Shown: positions 11,384-23,204 of the stretch, piece by piece
How the letters are laid out: every line of letters starts with the position of its first letter
Position numbering within the stretch: position 1 is the stretch's first letter
Assembly (NCBI GenBank): GCA_022606135.1
Contig: JABYQN010000009.1
Coordinates: 1,513,001 to 1,577,000, forward strand
Origin: Fomes fomentarius
Lineage: Eukaryota; Basidiomycota; Agaricomycetes; Polyporales; Polyporaceae
Reading direction: 5' to 3'
Length of the DNA: 64,000 nt
The notes under the pieces: generated by a model
What the model was told of the DNA's origin: nothing
Seen by the model: only the letters and a program-made list of their open reading frames with translations
The model's database searches: none
Made by a program: the position numbers and the translations under genes

Positions 11384-13419
11384 TTACGAGGTCACATTCT
11401 CGACTGCGTCTTCGACACGCTCCAGCCACATTTCCAGTATTCCCAGTTGCATAGCGCTATCGTGGTCATCGGCGCCCTCTTCTGCGTCTGCTATTCCAAA
11501 CTTGGAAAGTCAGTGAATGGTCTATATTGGGGCCACAATCAACAAGCTCGCCTGCTTTCCATGGTTCCATGCGGGCGCGAATCGGTCGCAACAATGCTCG
11601 TTGCACGGTCGCCAGTGAGTCAGAGTCTCTGACTCCAGTCTACGTGGATCGAGTGAGATCTTAGGGGTAGGTAATTGTGAAATCATTAGCCCCAACGTAC
11701 CCGATTCTGGGTGTCTCGCATAAGTAGGACGTAGTAGAACCCCAGCGACTCTACGAGCCGCAGAGGCTCTGCGCTGTCTAAGAACTCAAAGATCGTGACA
11801 GAGAGGTCAGGAGGGTCCGGGCGTAAGACGATAGGGCCAAACGTCGTTAGCAAGTGAGGCGACGCGAAGATGTTGTCCTTGGCTGCCAGCCCCTCAAGGA
11901 CCGCTTCCTTGAGCAGACCAACCGAAGCAACGCGCATCTGTTGGGGAAGATCCTTGTCGCTCAGAAGATCCTGCAGAAGGCGGAATCGTAGAGGCGGTGA
12001 CGACAGTCCTAGGGCAAGGGAGACAATACGGAAGGTGTAGTGCCTAATATCCGGCTCGGAGTGGTTGCTTGCTAGGTGTGAAAACAGATGGACGAGGGGA
12101 ATGACGAGATCTATGCTGAGTTCCGGTCGGGGCTTCGCGCGGTGCAGAGGGGCCAGCGTGGATAGTAGGATGGAGAGGACTTCATCGAGCCCAACATTCG
12201 ATTGGACCGAGGATAGAACAATAGGAAAGAACGACGTGAGCGTTTCGACGGAGAAGGAATATGCGGGATCATGGGCCAACAGTATCAAGCCAGTCAGCGA
12301 AGGGCGTGACTCATAGAAGGCTGCAGTAATTCCTAAGGCCTCGAGGGCAGACTGTATCGGGCGGTGTTAGCATTGGGAGCCGAAAAGGTTACAAATGCAA
12401 TTACCCATGTATCTGTGAGATCAACTTGACCCAGGGTCGGACTACCGGAGGCCTCGGGATGCGGTACCACTAACCGGGAGAAGTGCGTTGCGAACGACCT
12501 TTTCGCGAGAGTTCCCTTGGTAGCATTGGGGAAAGCAGAGATAGACACCTCAACAAGATAACGCAAGTGTTCCTGCGGTAATATGATCAGTGCCATAGAC
12601 AAAACAGCGCATGGATACAACCTATTCACCTTGCTCTTTTCATCGGCCTCGCCAGCCAGAGCTAGTGAAAGCTTCGATACGCTTGCAATCAATTCCTGAC
12701 CATCGTCGGGATTGGCATCGCGTGCGATGAGTGCGATCACCGCTTTGATCTCGTTCAGCCGCGATGCGACCGCCTCAGCCGGCGATTTCTTCCACTTCGG
12801 TAACCGAGGAATGGCTATAACCATGAGTATCAGAATGATAATTCGTGAAATTGCAGGTGTCGATATACCCATAGCGTAGATCCGAATGAGCCTGCAGAGC
12901 CTTATTGAAGGGGAAAGTACGTTAGTGTCATCCTCAACTTCGTCGTCTGCAGTCTGCAGTTCGAGGTTGAGTGCCTCTACCGCCTCTTCGACAGCCATAA
13001 CGAGTTCCTTCGCGCTACACTCTGCAGAGATCAGATCTATGATGCTATCTGTCCCCTCGTCCGCACTCTTGACCACGATGGGAACGAGGGTCAACGGTTC
13101 CTGGTTACGAGTATCGATACCATTCGACGGTGATGACGTTCAAGACCTGGTTGACTTACTAAGAAAGGTGCGGAATCGCTTTGCCTCACGGCCGCCGTAA
13201 TGGCGATGAGATTATGACGCGGTTCCTTGTCATGCACCGCGGTGGTTATGAGGCTTGTCAGTGCAATGCCGAGATCCTACAAGACGAACTCATTCAATGC
13301 AACGCTGGTTGGTCATGAGCAAATAGAGCGGGTTGCAGGATACATACTTCATCAAGCTCATCGTCTTTCAAAGATAAAATTTCTTTCAACCTCGACTGGG
13401 GACTCAAACCTTCAGACAT
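11384..13419 (-). CDS. Glomulin/ALF4/YBP-family protein
   Basis: Helical-repeat protein resembling the glomulin/ALF4 and yeast Ybp group, whose members bind the cullin-RING ligase component RBX1 or take part in oxidative-stress and kinetochore functions; the cellular role here is unproven. The start chosen is MSEGLSPQS at 13419. Exons continue with DLGIALTSLITTAV, then EPLTLVPIVVKSADEG after an intron, IPRLPKWKKSPAEAVAS, a long block with HYTFRIVSLALGLSSPPLRF and VGLLKEAVLEGL, and GPIVLRPDPPDL. Beyond 11.69 kb the frame continues through two introns as TGVRDSDSLATVQRALL and finally QLGILEMWLERVEDAVENV, ending with TAA at 11384-11386. The last intron, of about 43 bp, is short but has a CTGAC branch-site match. 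No lesion is evident. Confidence 0.6.
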
Positions 13420-13557
13420 CCTGACAGACAATAGGCATGAAGGCATGAGACAAGGAGTGGCACGTCTTGGAAGCACAGCTATAAGCACGGGCGCTTCAAA
13501 ATCATAGTGTCTGATTGGACGCTGACAAAACATGACTATTGCAACAATATAAGATAT

Positions 13558-14980
13558 TCAGCCTGCTCCAGCACTCCTCCACCACCGTACCAAGCCATCC
13601 TCGCCGCCGGTCACATATGCACCCGCTGTTCCGTGTGCAGGGGGTTTTGGCCTCCAAGACACCGACCACACCTCGCCCTGGTCCTGTACAGTCGAGACAG
13701 CTGCGCGGGCTCCGATATCCCAGACTTTGGCAGTCTTGTCCGCAGACCCAGAGAGAGCAAGGCGCCCGTCGGGCGATATATCTGTGCTCAAGACCCAAGA
13801 GGAGTGTCCGGTGAGGGTCGCGACCGCCCCCGAGCCCGACTTCCCGGAGGACGAGACGCGGACGTCATGTAGGATCAGACGTTTGTCTTCCGACGCGGAT
13901 ATCAGGAGCTGGCAGGGCCGGTGAGTCAGATATCCGGAGACACTTCAAGCATCGCTCCGGACGTACATTTGAATCCGCCGACCACGCGACAGACCGGACT
14001 GCCATCGCGTGTGAACTGTATGCTGCCTGGATCGAGCTCGACGCGAGGTCGAACACGAATATTTGACCGGCTTCTGAAGACATCGCGACACGCGACCCGT
14101 CTGGACTCTACAAGATGTGAGAGGAAAGGAGGTACAGAGTCAGTCGAGTGTCCTTGGCCCGCATACAGTAATGTGGAGAACTGTGGTTTATGGACAAGGA
14201 AAGGGAGGACACCGACTCAGGTTTGTGAAGCACCCACATGTTTGCAGAACAACCCAAATTTGCTCTTGCCACTTGTGAGTACCTCACGGCGCTGACCAAA
14301 TGAAGTTGATTCTGCGGAGTGGATTGTGACATTGCCCGACCCGCCCGTAGATGCGTAAGTTCCACCCTTCGGATTAAGTGATACAGACCACGCTGTATGT
14401 GTGTGGAGGAACGACGGCGGTACGTCAATGCATTTTGACACATTGTTCGGGGCGATATATGTAATGATAGGATAGGGTACACAATGCAGAAGTTAGAGGG
14501 TGTATGAGAGTGAGAAGGGTCCATAGAATAGAGCACGTACAAGGTTCAGTCAAGTCGCCTCCCGCAGCTCGTGCATAGCTCTCAAATGACCCCCTCACCT
14601 CACCATCTTCTAGGTCCCAAAGACAGGTCAAGCCTTCCAACGTGTTGTACAAAGCCAGTTTCCCAGCAGGATCCACGCTCAACGACACAAGACCAAGAGT
14701 GTGCGGAGCGCGCGAACGCGAGACTTGTCCCGATATCGAGTCCCATTGTTTTATTGTGCCATCGGCAGAGATGCTGAGCACTGAGTCGGAGTTCGTCCAT
14801 GAGACTCCCCATACTGCGTCTGAGTGGGCTATGCATCGAATGTATGAGACCGCGAAATGTAGTAGCAGAGGGCGACGCGACGTACGTTCAGCGCCATCGT
14901 GCGCATGTAGGAACGCAAGACTCTAGAAAGCCCTTCTTTAGGCAAGCTCCAGACAGTGTCGTAGAGGTTTCGCCCACCAT
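13558..14980 (-). CDS. WD40 repeat protein, Ski8/WDR61-like
   Basis: Beta-propeller protein most like Ski8/WDR61, a subunit of the cytoplasmic Ski complex (3'-5' mRNA decay) that also joins Paf1 complexes and meiotic recombination in other fungi. Repeats are visible in order: HSDAVWGVSW with SISADGTIKQWD, LSVDPAGKLALY with LTCLWDLEDG, WSVSLNPKGGTYASTG, SSEAGQIFVFDLASSS, AVRSVAWSADS, STDISPDGRLALSGSADKTAKVWD and VSWRPKPP...GGEDGLVRWW. It ends SAGAG with TGA at 13558-13560. The N-terminal exon reads SLAFLHAHDGA after a TTTCTAG acceptor. The true start is uncertain: a three-base first exon at 14980 is possible, as is a start nearer 15065. Calling it Ski8 rests on length and repeat layout only. 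Confidence 0.68.
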
Positions 14981-15441
14981 GATTTCGTGTGTAATCCAGG
15001 ATGTGCGGATAGGACAGTCGTTAGGGCAGAGTAGCAGCAGGTAAGTAGCAGCTGAAGGTGAACGCGCTCGCTTCCCAGCGCTCATTGGGCGCTTACCAGG
15101 ATAACCTACAACTTGATCTTAACCTGAGTACTAGTACTTTCAAGCTTCTCAAGTTGTGAGATGGCCTATATCATTTGCCAAATGGCATAACTTTGACTCC
15201 TTGTCCAGATGAAAGGGATCTAAAGGGTGTAAATGAAACTGATGCAGCTACATACCCCTCACGGCAGTGCCCGGCGGAGCTTGAAGTTTGCTCTTATACT
15301 TGCTCGATCGCGAACCTTATTTTTCTCCTTCATCAACGAACGCGGAAGAAGACATCGCCCTTTGCTACCTCTCCCAAAACAAAAGTATGTCACATCTCTG
15401 CCAGGTTTCGAGTAGATTGAATGAACATGTCTGGACACAGG
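14981..15441. promoter_or_regulatory. Divergent promoter region, Ski8-like / eS12
   Basis: About 460 bp between head-to-head genes on opposite strands. It should contain the promoters of both and probably a 5' untranslated intron of the ribosomal protein gene, because an AG acceptor (acacag) sits directly before its ATG. Confidence 0.4.
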
Positions 15442-15941
15442 ATGTCTGACGCTTCTGATGAAATCCAAGTCGACGCTCCGGCCGAGGTTGAGGCTCCCGC
15501 CGAGGCTCCCAAGGGCAAACTCTCCGTCGAGGACGCGCTTCAGGTACGTGTGTATATCGGCACACTCAGAAGCGGTGATCTCAATTAGCCGTCACGTTGC
15601 AGCAAGTACTGAAGAACGCTCTGGTTCACGACGGCCTTGCCCGTGGTCTGCGTGAGGCCGCGAAGGCGCTCGACAAGCGTCAGGCGCACTTGTGCGTGCT
15701 CGTCGAGACGTGCACGGAGGCCGAGTACATCAAGCTCATTGAGGCTCTTTGCGCGGAGCACAAGATCAACCTGATCAAGGTCGGTGACGCGAAGGTCCTC
15801 GGCACCTGGGCTGGCCTGTGCAAGATCGACCGTGAGGGCAACCCCCGCAAGGTCGTTGGCTGCTCGTGCGTTGTCGTCAAGGACTACGGTACCGAGTCCG
15901 AGGGGCTTCACGTTCTCCTCGACTACTTCAAGAACCGTTAA
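15442..15941 (+). CDS. RPS12: 40S ribosomal protein S12 (eS12)
   Basis: Small-subunit ribosomal protein eS12, of the L7Ae/L30e fold, sitting on the beak of the 40S subunit. The start ATG at 15442 opens an acidic N-terminus ([16 protein letters not shown]) typical of fungal eS12. Exon 1 ends in LSVEDALQ at 15543, followed by an intron 15544-15602. Exon 2 reads [56 protein letters not shown] and [14 protein letters not shown], and ends FKNR with TAA at 15939-15941. Length (about 150 residues) and every conserved block match the family. Codon use is strongly biased toward C-ending codons, as expected for a highly expressed gene. Confidence 0.97.
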
Positions 15942-16579
15942 GTGAGTGTCCCGTCTTCTTGCGTCCATGTGATGACAGAACAGACTCCCTCGACGGAGAG
16001 CATCTATGAGGATAACTGTCTATCCGGAATCATTATTATATTGTCTGAATCCTCTGCCGTAATCCCCGTACGCATATGCTGACTGTCCTGTGTCGTAGAT
16101 TATTCTCGGTTCCACTGTAGCTGTAGTCAGTCGTATCACTTGCTCAACGAATGTCATGATGCTGTATGACTGGTACTGTGAGGACGCGTGACAGAGTCAG
16201 GCAACGAATATCTCGTCGAGTCGGGGATTGAACTATGCTGTCTGTTGACCACCAAGTCCTGAGGCCTGAGGGAAGCTATAAATTTAAATCCTGTTCGGCT
16301 GTTGGGCGCTTTCACATCTACATCATTCGACCGTCGCCGGTCGGATATCCGAGCAGCCGCCAACGGCTCCGAGCTCTGACTTCATTTCCTGACCAGACGA
16401 GACTCATCTTCGCTGTGGACCCATCTGGTGCAAACTTGCGTCCTGCGCTGACTCATCCGCCCGACTTTTTCTATACCGTTGAATTTCTAGGGTCTGCCGC
16501 GGTTGTACGCATATTTCTTCCCCACCTTCGACCACCATCTCTTAGCATCTGGTCTTAGACACTCTCCGCTACTTGCTGC
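15942..16579. promoter_or_regulatory. Intergenic, eS12 3' end and NFX1-like promoter
   Basis: Holds the 3' untranslated region of eS12 and the upstream region of the zinc finger gene. An A/T-rich stretch with TATAAATTTAAA lies at about 16276-16287, roughly 290 bp before the next ATG; its role is uncertain. No tRNA fold could be built around the B-box-like match at about 16220. Confidence 0.35.
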
Positions 16580-19500
16580 ATGCCCGACGCTCTCGCCGCC
16601 ACGCCTGCGTTTGCTCCCAACCCCGTTGCGAACAACGCGGACGGGCCCCGGCGACGTCATAGACCTCGGCCTCACACGCAGGACGAACCACGCTCGCAAG
16701 GGCAGGGTTCTCGTGCAGTGACTCCTGCGCCGGAGCCCAGTAACAACGCAGAAGGCGCTAGCAGGCCGCGCAGGCCTCGCGCCCCACGACCCAACCAAGG
16801 TCATGGAGGTGAGCAACCCTCCACGCATCCTGTCGGCCCCGGCTTGAACGCTGGCCGGCGGGGGGAAGACGAGGAGGGAGGAACGGAGATGGTGGCGTCC
16901 CTGGAGGTCAAGATTCATCGAGCACTGCTGGTTCTAGTCGTCCCCGTCAGCCTAAACCTCGCAGAGAGGGACAGGTAGAACCGTCCGAGAGCACTGTGCC
17001 GTCAGGTGGAGGCACCCAAACACGCCCGGGGACGCAACACATGTCCAAGAATGGGCCACGTCGTGGCCAAAGATTTAACAACAAGCTCACGGAAGACGGT
17101 GCGCCAGGCGAGGCTCAGGATACCTCGTCGGCGGTCAAGTACCGAAATAATGCGCCCATAGCGGACGATCTGACTTCGAGGCTTACTGCCGAGCTAAGTA
17201 CTCCGCCATATCCTGACTGCCTGATATGCTTCGCTCCGATCACGCCTATGCAACCTACTTGGTCTTGCTCGCCGTCGAACCCAACCCTGGTTGCCACTGA
17301 CGATGAGAACGGCGCGCAAGGATCGGCCCAAGGCGCAGACGCCAACGCCCAATGTTGCTGGATGACGTTCCACGTGAAGTGTATTCGGTCATGGGCTTCC
17401 AAGAGTGTCAAAGAAGTTGAAGAGGCATGGCGGGCTAGAGGAGAGGAGAGGCAAGGTGATTGGCGATGCCCCGGATGTCAATCCAAGCGAGCAGCCATAC
17501 CCAGCAGTTATTGGTAAGTCCCAGTGGCCCATTGCTTGCAGTATATGCGCATTAACATGTTTCCCGCAGGTGTTTCTGTGGACGTTCTCCAGACCCCAAA
17601 CCACCGCGTCTAGCCACGCCGCACTCCTGTGCCAACCCGTGCTCTCGCCCGAGAGGATGTGGACATCCATGTTCACTCAATTGCCATCCTGGACCCTGCC
17701 CACCCTGTCAGGTCTCAACTTCAATGCCGTGCTATTGCGGAAAGCACATCAGGTCATTCCGCTGCTCGCACCGATCAGGAAGACCGGGCATCCAAGCTGC
17801 GGCAGACCTCTCCTGCGGCGAATTGTGCGGACGCAGCCTTGGATGCGGTAACCACACATGCCCAGACGTCTGCCATCCGGGTAAATGCAAGCCGTGCCTC
17901 ATTCGCGAGAAGCCGCGTTGCTACTGCGGAAAGGAAGAAAGGGAGCTGGGCTGCGGGGAAGGCATTCCGAAGGATTGCATGGTTTTCCAGAATGAGGCGA
18001 TGGATAAGTGGACCGGAGGATTCGCCTGTGAGAAGACATGCGAGAGGTGCGTCTGCGCATGAGGGTCCAATTATCAGAATACTGATCTGTGATGCGTAGA
18101 CCCTTCGACTGTGGTATTCATCGCTGCAAGAAGCCATGCCATCCACCCTCCGTCACACCCGCTCCTTGCCCGCGCTCGCCGTCTCTTGTCACTCACTGTC
18201 CTTGCGGGAAGCACGCGCTGGTCCCCGAGTCTGCTTCCTATTTCCCTCCTGGCACAGTTCTCACGCGCACATCCTGCTCAAATCCTGTTCCCACCTGCGA
18301 GTCGACGTGCATGAAGCCACTCGAAGGCTGTGAACACGTCTGCTCTGCGAAGTGTCACACTGGACCGTGCCCTCCTTGCTCAATTGTCCTTGTTCGTCCG
18401 TGCAGATGCGGCTCTTCTACTCGTCATTTGCGCTGCTCGGAGGAGCAGGCCCTCGCCCGTGCCCGTGCTCGTGGGGAAACAGGTCCCGAGACGGAGATAC
18501 TCTGTGAGCGTCCTTGTGGCGCCTTGAGAGCTTGCGGCAAGCATCAGTGTGTTCGTATATGCTGTCCACTGGCGTCTCTAGCTATGGTGAAAAAGAAAGG
18601 AAAGAAACCGACAGGTCTAGATGCACTCAGCTTGGTAGACACAGAAGGGGTGCACGAATGCGACCTGGTTTGCGGGAAGCTGCTCAGCTGTGGAAACCAT
18701 TACTGTGAGGCACGCGATCATCGAGGACCATGCCCACCATGTTTAATGAGCTCGTTTGAGGAGGTACGTCATAATTTACTATCGTGTATTGGCGTGAAAT
18801 GTGCTCATATGTCCTGAAGATGATCTGCCATTGTGGCCGCACCGTACTAGAGCCACCAATCCCCTGCGGTACACGTATTGCTTGTACCTATCCTTGTACG
18901 CGTCCGCCGCCACCATGCGGTCACCCCAAGACCCAGCACGCCTGCCACGAAGATCCTACTCCTTGTGTGCCTTGCATATTTTTGGCGAGTAAGCAATGTG
19001 CATGTGGCAAGAAGATGGTCGACAATGTGCGTTGCTCGCAAGAGAAAGTCTCTTGCGGTACGAAGTGCGGCAAGTACGTGTTAGCGCTTGCTTCTGTTAT
19101 TGCCCTTTGCTAAACCTTCGTCGCGTTTCCAGACTGTTGGCGTGCGGTTATCATCATTGCGAACGCTCTTGTCATGGAGATGCCTGCGGAAAATGCAACG
19201 CCCCTTGTGGCAAACCGAGGAAGCTCTGGTACGTGCTTGTTGATGTCTTACGCGAAGGTATCCTGATATATTCTGCCCTAGTCTTCCCGCTCATCATCCT
19301 TGCACTCTTCCGTGCCATGCACCCGCTTCGTGTGACGAGTCGGAGGCGTGTCACTCAACCGTTACCATCGCTTGTCCCTGTGGCAGGATCCGCCAATCCG
19401 TCCCTTGTGGACGCTCTCTGTCAAACGCGTCTGGTCGCGAAGGCAGCCAGCAGCTAAAGTGCTCGAACGAATGTGCCATCGCCAAACGCAACGCGCGCCT

Positions 19501-20227
19501 TGCGGATGCTCTAGGCATCGTTCCAGATCGCGAGAGCCGTGGACAGCAAGTTACCTACAGCGACGAGCTCTTGGGTTTCGCTCGGGCCAACGCGAAGTTC
19601 TGCAGTATCGTTGAGAAGAGCTTCTCTGAGTACGTCCAGTCCATTCTCCCCAGGGGGTCCTCGCGCTGACACTTCTCATTACCTAGCTTCCTTGCGTCTG
19701 ACAAGAAGGTGCAGGTTTTGCCTCACATGCCGGAGCAGAAGCGCAAATTTGTGCACAACCTTGCTGCCGTCTACCGCGTGGACACGCAGATGGTCGATCA
19801 AGAGCCTCATCGCAGCGTGGAACTCATACGTCGCCTTGACTCTCGCATACCGACACCGACCCTCTCCACGGCCATCGGTGCGAACGGTTCTGTCTTGTCT
19901 AGCCTAGGGAAGCTTGCGGACTTGCGATCCGCCGGTTCGGGGCTGCAGCCCCTTCCTCGTTCAGCTCCCTTGCGAGCGTCACCCGCCCCCGTCGCCCAAC
20001 CTGTCGCAGGCTCCTCCGGTAGAGGTTGGACGTCTGTCGTAGCTCGGCCGCCTCAGTCGACGAGCCCTGGCCCGAGCTCGTGGGGACCACCGGTGGAGCG
20101 TACGAAGACTCCAGTGCGTCCAGTGCCGTCACCCATCCCTGTCCGTCCGACGCCTCCGCCAATTCCTGCCGCTCAGCAGCCGTTGAGTCCTCAGGACGTG
20201 CCTGATGATTGGGAGGATGCGACGTGA
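16580..20227 (+). CDS. NFX1-type zinc finger protein with RING-like finger and R3H domain (FAP1-like)
   Basis: Homologue of human NFX1 and yeast Fap1, a nuclear or cytoplasmic protein with a RING-type finger (possible E3 ligase), tandem NF-X1 zinc fingers that bind DNA, and an R3H single-strand nucleic-acid-binding domain. The start ATG at 16580 gives a disordered Pro/Arg-rich N-terminus. The RING-like finger begins CLICFAPITP near 17220 and ends WRCPGC near 17465. NF-X1 fingers follow across many short exons (17.57-19.45 kb); examples are CGNHTCPDVCHPGKCKPC, CGIHRCKKPCHPP, CEHVCSAKCHTGPCPPC, CGNHYCEARDHRGPCPPC and CGYHHCERSCHGDACGKC. The R3H region near 19.73-19.86 kb contains EQKRKFVHNLAAVY. 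A Pro/Ser-rich tail ends DVPDDWEDAT at 20227. An intron near 16.80-16.92 kb is needed to join the first two frames. Confidence 0.92.
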
Positions 20228-20715
20228 GGCAAGAGATTCAGTGGGCATGTTTATGTACGAGATTAAGGGAATGAATGAATCTCATTGGATCACACAGCGA
20301 GGCAAAGGACTGCCGTCCACCAGCCTAGAAACTTGTGGGATCTCGAGGCCGTTAACTCAGGTTGCAGTAAGTGGATTGATTGGGGTGCTTCATCTTCAGG
20401 TTTGGTGGTTGGATGAGCACTATTCTTGGCAAAGTGAACACGGATGGGATTGATATCTGCTTGTGGGATTGTTTGGGAGCCAGTAAGTGGCGATTGCATC
20501 ATAGGACAAGCCACGTGGAAAGGATTTGGGCTCAAACTGTCTCCTCTCAGCTCACTCAGCATCTCCTGCTGTCTAATACTCACCTTATCGCAATCGATTC
20601 GCCACCATCCTTCACGCTATAAAATGTACCGGCTCCCCGTCTTGTCCGCCGCATACTTAGACCCACCTCTCCGGACTCGACTCGCGCACTCACGCACTCC
20701 TCATAACTCACAACC
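20228..20715 (+). promoter_or_regulatory. Intergenic with TATA box of SDR gene 1
   Basis: TATAAAA at 20618-20624 lies about 95 bp before the ATG of the downstream reductase, a normal distance for a fungal TATA promoter. Small frames in the remainder show no domain. Confidence 0.5.
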
Positions 20716-22042
20716 ATGCCTGCGGTCAACTCTGGAAAGGTGCTCGTCACCGGCGCGAACGGCTATATCGCCGTGTGGGTCGTGAAGGCGTTCCTCGACC
20801 AGGGATTCGCCGTGCGGGGCACAGTGCGCGCGGAGAGCAAGGCTGCGCACCTTCGCTCGTTGTTCAAGAGCTTCGGTGACAAGTTCGAAGTCGTTGTCGT
20901 TGAGGATATCACCAAGGTGAGCAGTTCACCTTATATGCACGCATATATGAGCCATTCTCTGGTGTCGCGCAAGAGTGGGTGTATGCGTGGGGAAACGCGT
21001 GCAAATCGCTCACGACTTCGTAATGTCTCTCATGTGTCGAACGCGTTGCTGACCCTCGCTCCACCCATGCAGGACGGCGCGTTTGACGAAGCAGTTAAGG
21101 GCATCGACGCTATCGCGCACACTGCATCACCTTTCCATTTCAAGGCAGACGACCCGGCTGAGCTCATCGGACCCGCTGTGCACGGCACGACCGGTATCCT
21201 GCTCTCCGCGCTCAAGTACGGCTCCTCCGTCAAGCGCATCGTGATCACCTCCTCGTGTGCATCCGTGCTCACGCCCTCGCCTGACCCGCACATCTTCTCC
21301 GAGGAGGACTGGAACGAAGCGAGCATCGCGGAGGTTAAGGAGAAGGGGCGCGACGCGAGCGCGCCGGGCAAGTACCGCGCGAGCAAGACGCTCGCGGAGC
21401 GCGCGGCGTGGGAGTTCTACAAGAAGCACAAGAGCGAGGTCGCTTGGGACCTTGCTGTGGTGAACCCGCCTTTCGTGTTTGGGCCTTTCTTGCACGAAGT
21501 GGACCGTCCCGAGAATCTGAACGAGAGTGCGCGCGACTGGTATGACACGGTTGTGAAGGGCAAGAAGGACAACGACACGCTTGCGAACGTTGGGTACATA
21601 TACTTTCTCCTTATCGTCATGGGCAATGCATCTTGATCGCTGACCTGTTCCTTTAGCTCGTCTTACGTCGACGTACGCGACCTCGCCCTTGCACATGCCC
21701 TCGCTATAACGAAGCCTGAGGCGGCAGGAAACCGCATCATCGTCAGCGCCGGGCCGTATAAGTGGCAAGACTGGGGTCAGTTAACTCCTTTTCTCTGAGT
21801 TTGCACGTACTAGCATCCTCACTTGTACCGTCACAGTACTCGCTGCACACCGCTTATACCCGCAGCTCCCTGCTGGCAACACCGCGTACGACCCTGCGAA
21901 GGCGACACACTTCATCCAGTATGCGCCCGACAAGCAGCGGAAGCTGCTGGGCGTGCCCTTCCGAACGTTTGAGGAAACGACAAAGGACACGCTGGAGGAC
22001 TTCAAAGCCCGGGGCTGGCTGTACAAGCTCGTCTCGGCTTGA
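20716..22042 (+). CDS. Extended SDR: NAD(P)-dependent ketoreductase / dihydroflavonol-reductase-like (copy 1)
   Basis: Extended short-chain dehydrogenase of the dihydroflavonol-4-reductase / yeast Gre2 group, reducing aldehydes or ketones with NADPH; the substrate is unknown. The start ATG at 20716 follows a TATA box. The nucleotide-binding loop reads TGANGYIA; the third glycine position of the usual TGxxGxxG is Ala. Other marks are AHTASPFHF, the catalytic serine region ITSSCASV, and the YRASK active-site Tyr/Lys motif followed by TLAERAAWEF, then VVNPPFVFGPFL and YVDVRDLALAHALA. Introns lie at about 20915-21072, 21593-21656 and 21775-21836. The C-terminus is LYKLVSA with TGA at 22040-22042. 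A diverged paralogue lies in opposite orientation at 28643-29890. The pair encloses the mucin-like gene. Confidence 0.9.
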
Positions 22043-23204
22043 ACTGGATGAGGGCGTGAGTACTATGCCCGTGTCTGGGTAGACCTATCGCTGTCGATCC
22101 AGAGTAATCGTAAATGTATGATGTGTATGTGTTTGACAAGGCGTGCCCGTGTGTTCGCGCAAGGGCATGCAAATAAGAATAGTTGAAGTAATTCATGTTA
22201 CAGAGACTGCTAGTACTTAGCGCCACCCACAGACTGAGTTCGACGTGACATTGTAAAGACCAGATAAGCGTGACCTCGAGATATTCACGAGACAGGCCAG
22301 TCGCTCTTCCAGCGAGGGGTCCGGGAGTGTCATCCTCCTCCTTCTCGGCTATCGTGCCTCTCTGTACACCATCCCTTCCCTTGAAATTCCCGCATTACAA
22401 CTTATTCCTTCAGTGCTATTCTTCGTGGACTCATGGGCGCTGCGCCGCGGTGAAATGGCAGTCCCGCACAGTCACAAACTGCTACACATATCGCCGTTTC
22501 GATGCTTGTGAGGTGTGAAGGAAGAAAGCCTGCTCGAGCCAGAGCAGTTCGCGCAATGGACTTGCCTCCCTCCTTACTGGCATCGAGAGATAGTGCTAGC
22601 CACGCCAAGGCCGGTATACGGCAAGTGTACGATCTTGTTTCTCTATTAGCGTAGACCGCCGTAAGCATGAGGAAGCATGGTGGAGATCGTACAGCTACAG
22701 ACATCGATGCTATATAGTAGTAGCGCGTTCTCGATCTAAGGGTGCACAAGAGCGCAACGTCCTTTGGGCGCAACGGCATCGATGGGAAGAAATGATGAAG
22801 TGTAGTAAGAGCTGCTGCAGGCGTCAGGGTATCGTGCAGCAAGAATACGAGCGTGCGCACAGCGGCCAGGAGTTATAGGGGGAACTAGATTATGTACATA
22901 GGGCGAGCGGGTAAGCAAGCGAGCGAGCAGTAGGTGCATAAGCAACAGGACAGCAAGAATTTTGTGAGTAGCAGGATCCAATCAACAGAGTACGGAGAAT
23001 GTGCAACGGGCAACGGAACAAAGAGAGTGCGTGTATGTACGATAGCAGCGAAAGACTGGAAAGCGGCGAATGCGTGTATAGTTCATGCTTCAAGTTCGGA
23101 TGATGGGTATCACTCACGAGAGCCGCCTGAGGAGGCAATAACTGTGCAACGTCTAGTCCAGCCCAGTCCGGGACGAAAAAGAGCAAAGAGCGGCGTGCCA
23201 GATC
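22043..23204. other. Intergenic, convergent 3' ends
   Basis: About 1.16 kb between the stop of SDR copy 1 and the stop of the mucin-like gene on the other strand. A 152-codon reverse-strand open frame (22402-22860) has no recognisable domain and is most simply 3' untranslated sequence. No repeat was seen. Confidence 0.4.

Noticed and set aside
11384..11690. Glomulin-like protein seeming to stop at 11686
   Set aside because: The apparent stop lies in an intron. Family-like sequence (TGVRDSDSL and a WLERVEDAVENV end) continues after splicing to 11384.
16205..16290. B-box-like match (GTTCAATCCC on the reverse strand) suggesting a tRNA
   Set aside because: The T-stem does not pair, and I found no A box or acceptor stem at the right distance.
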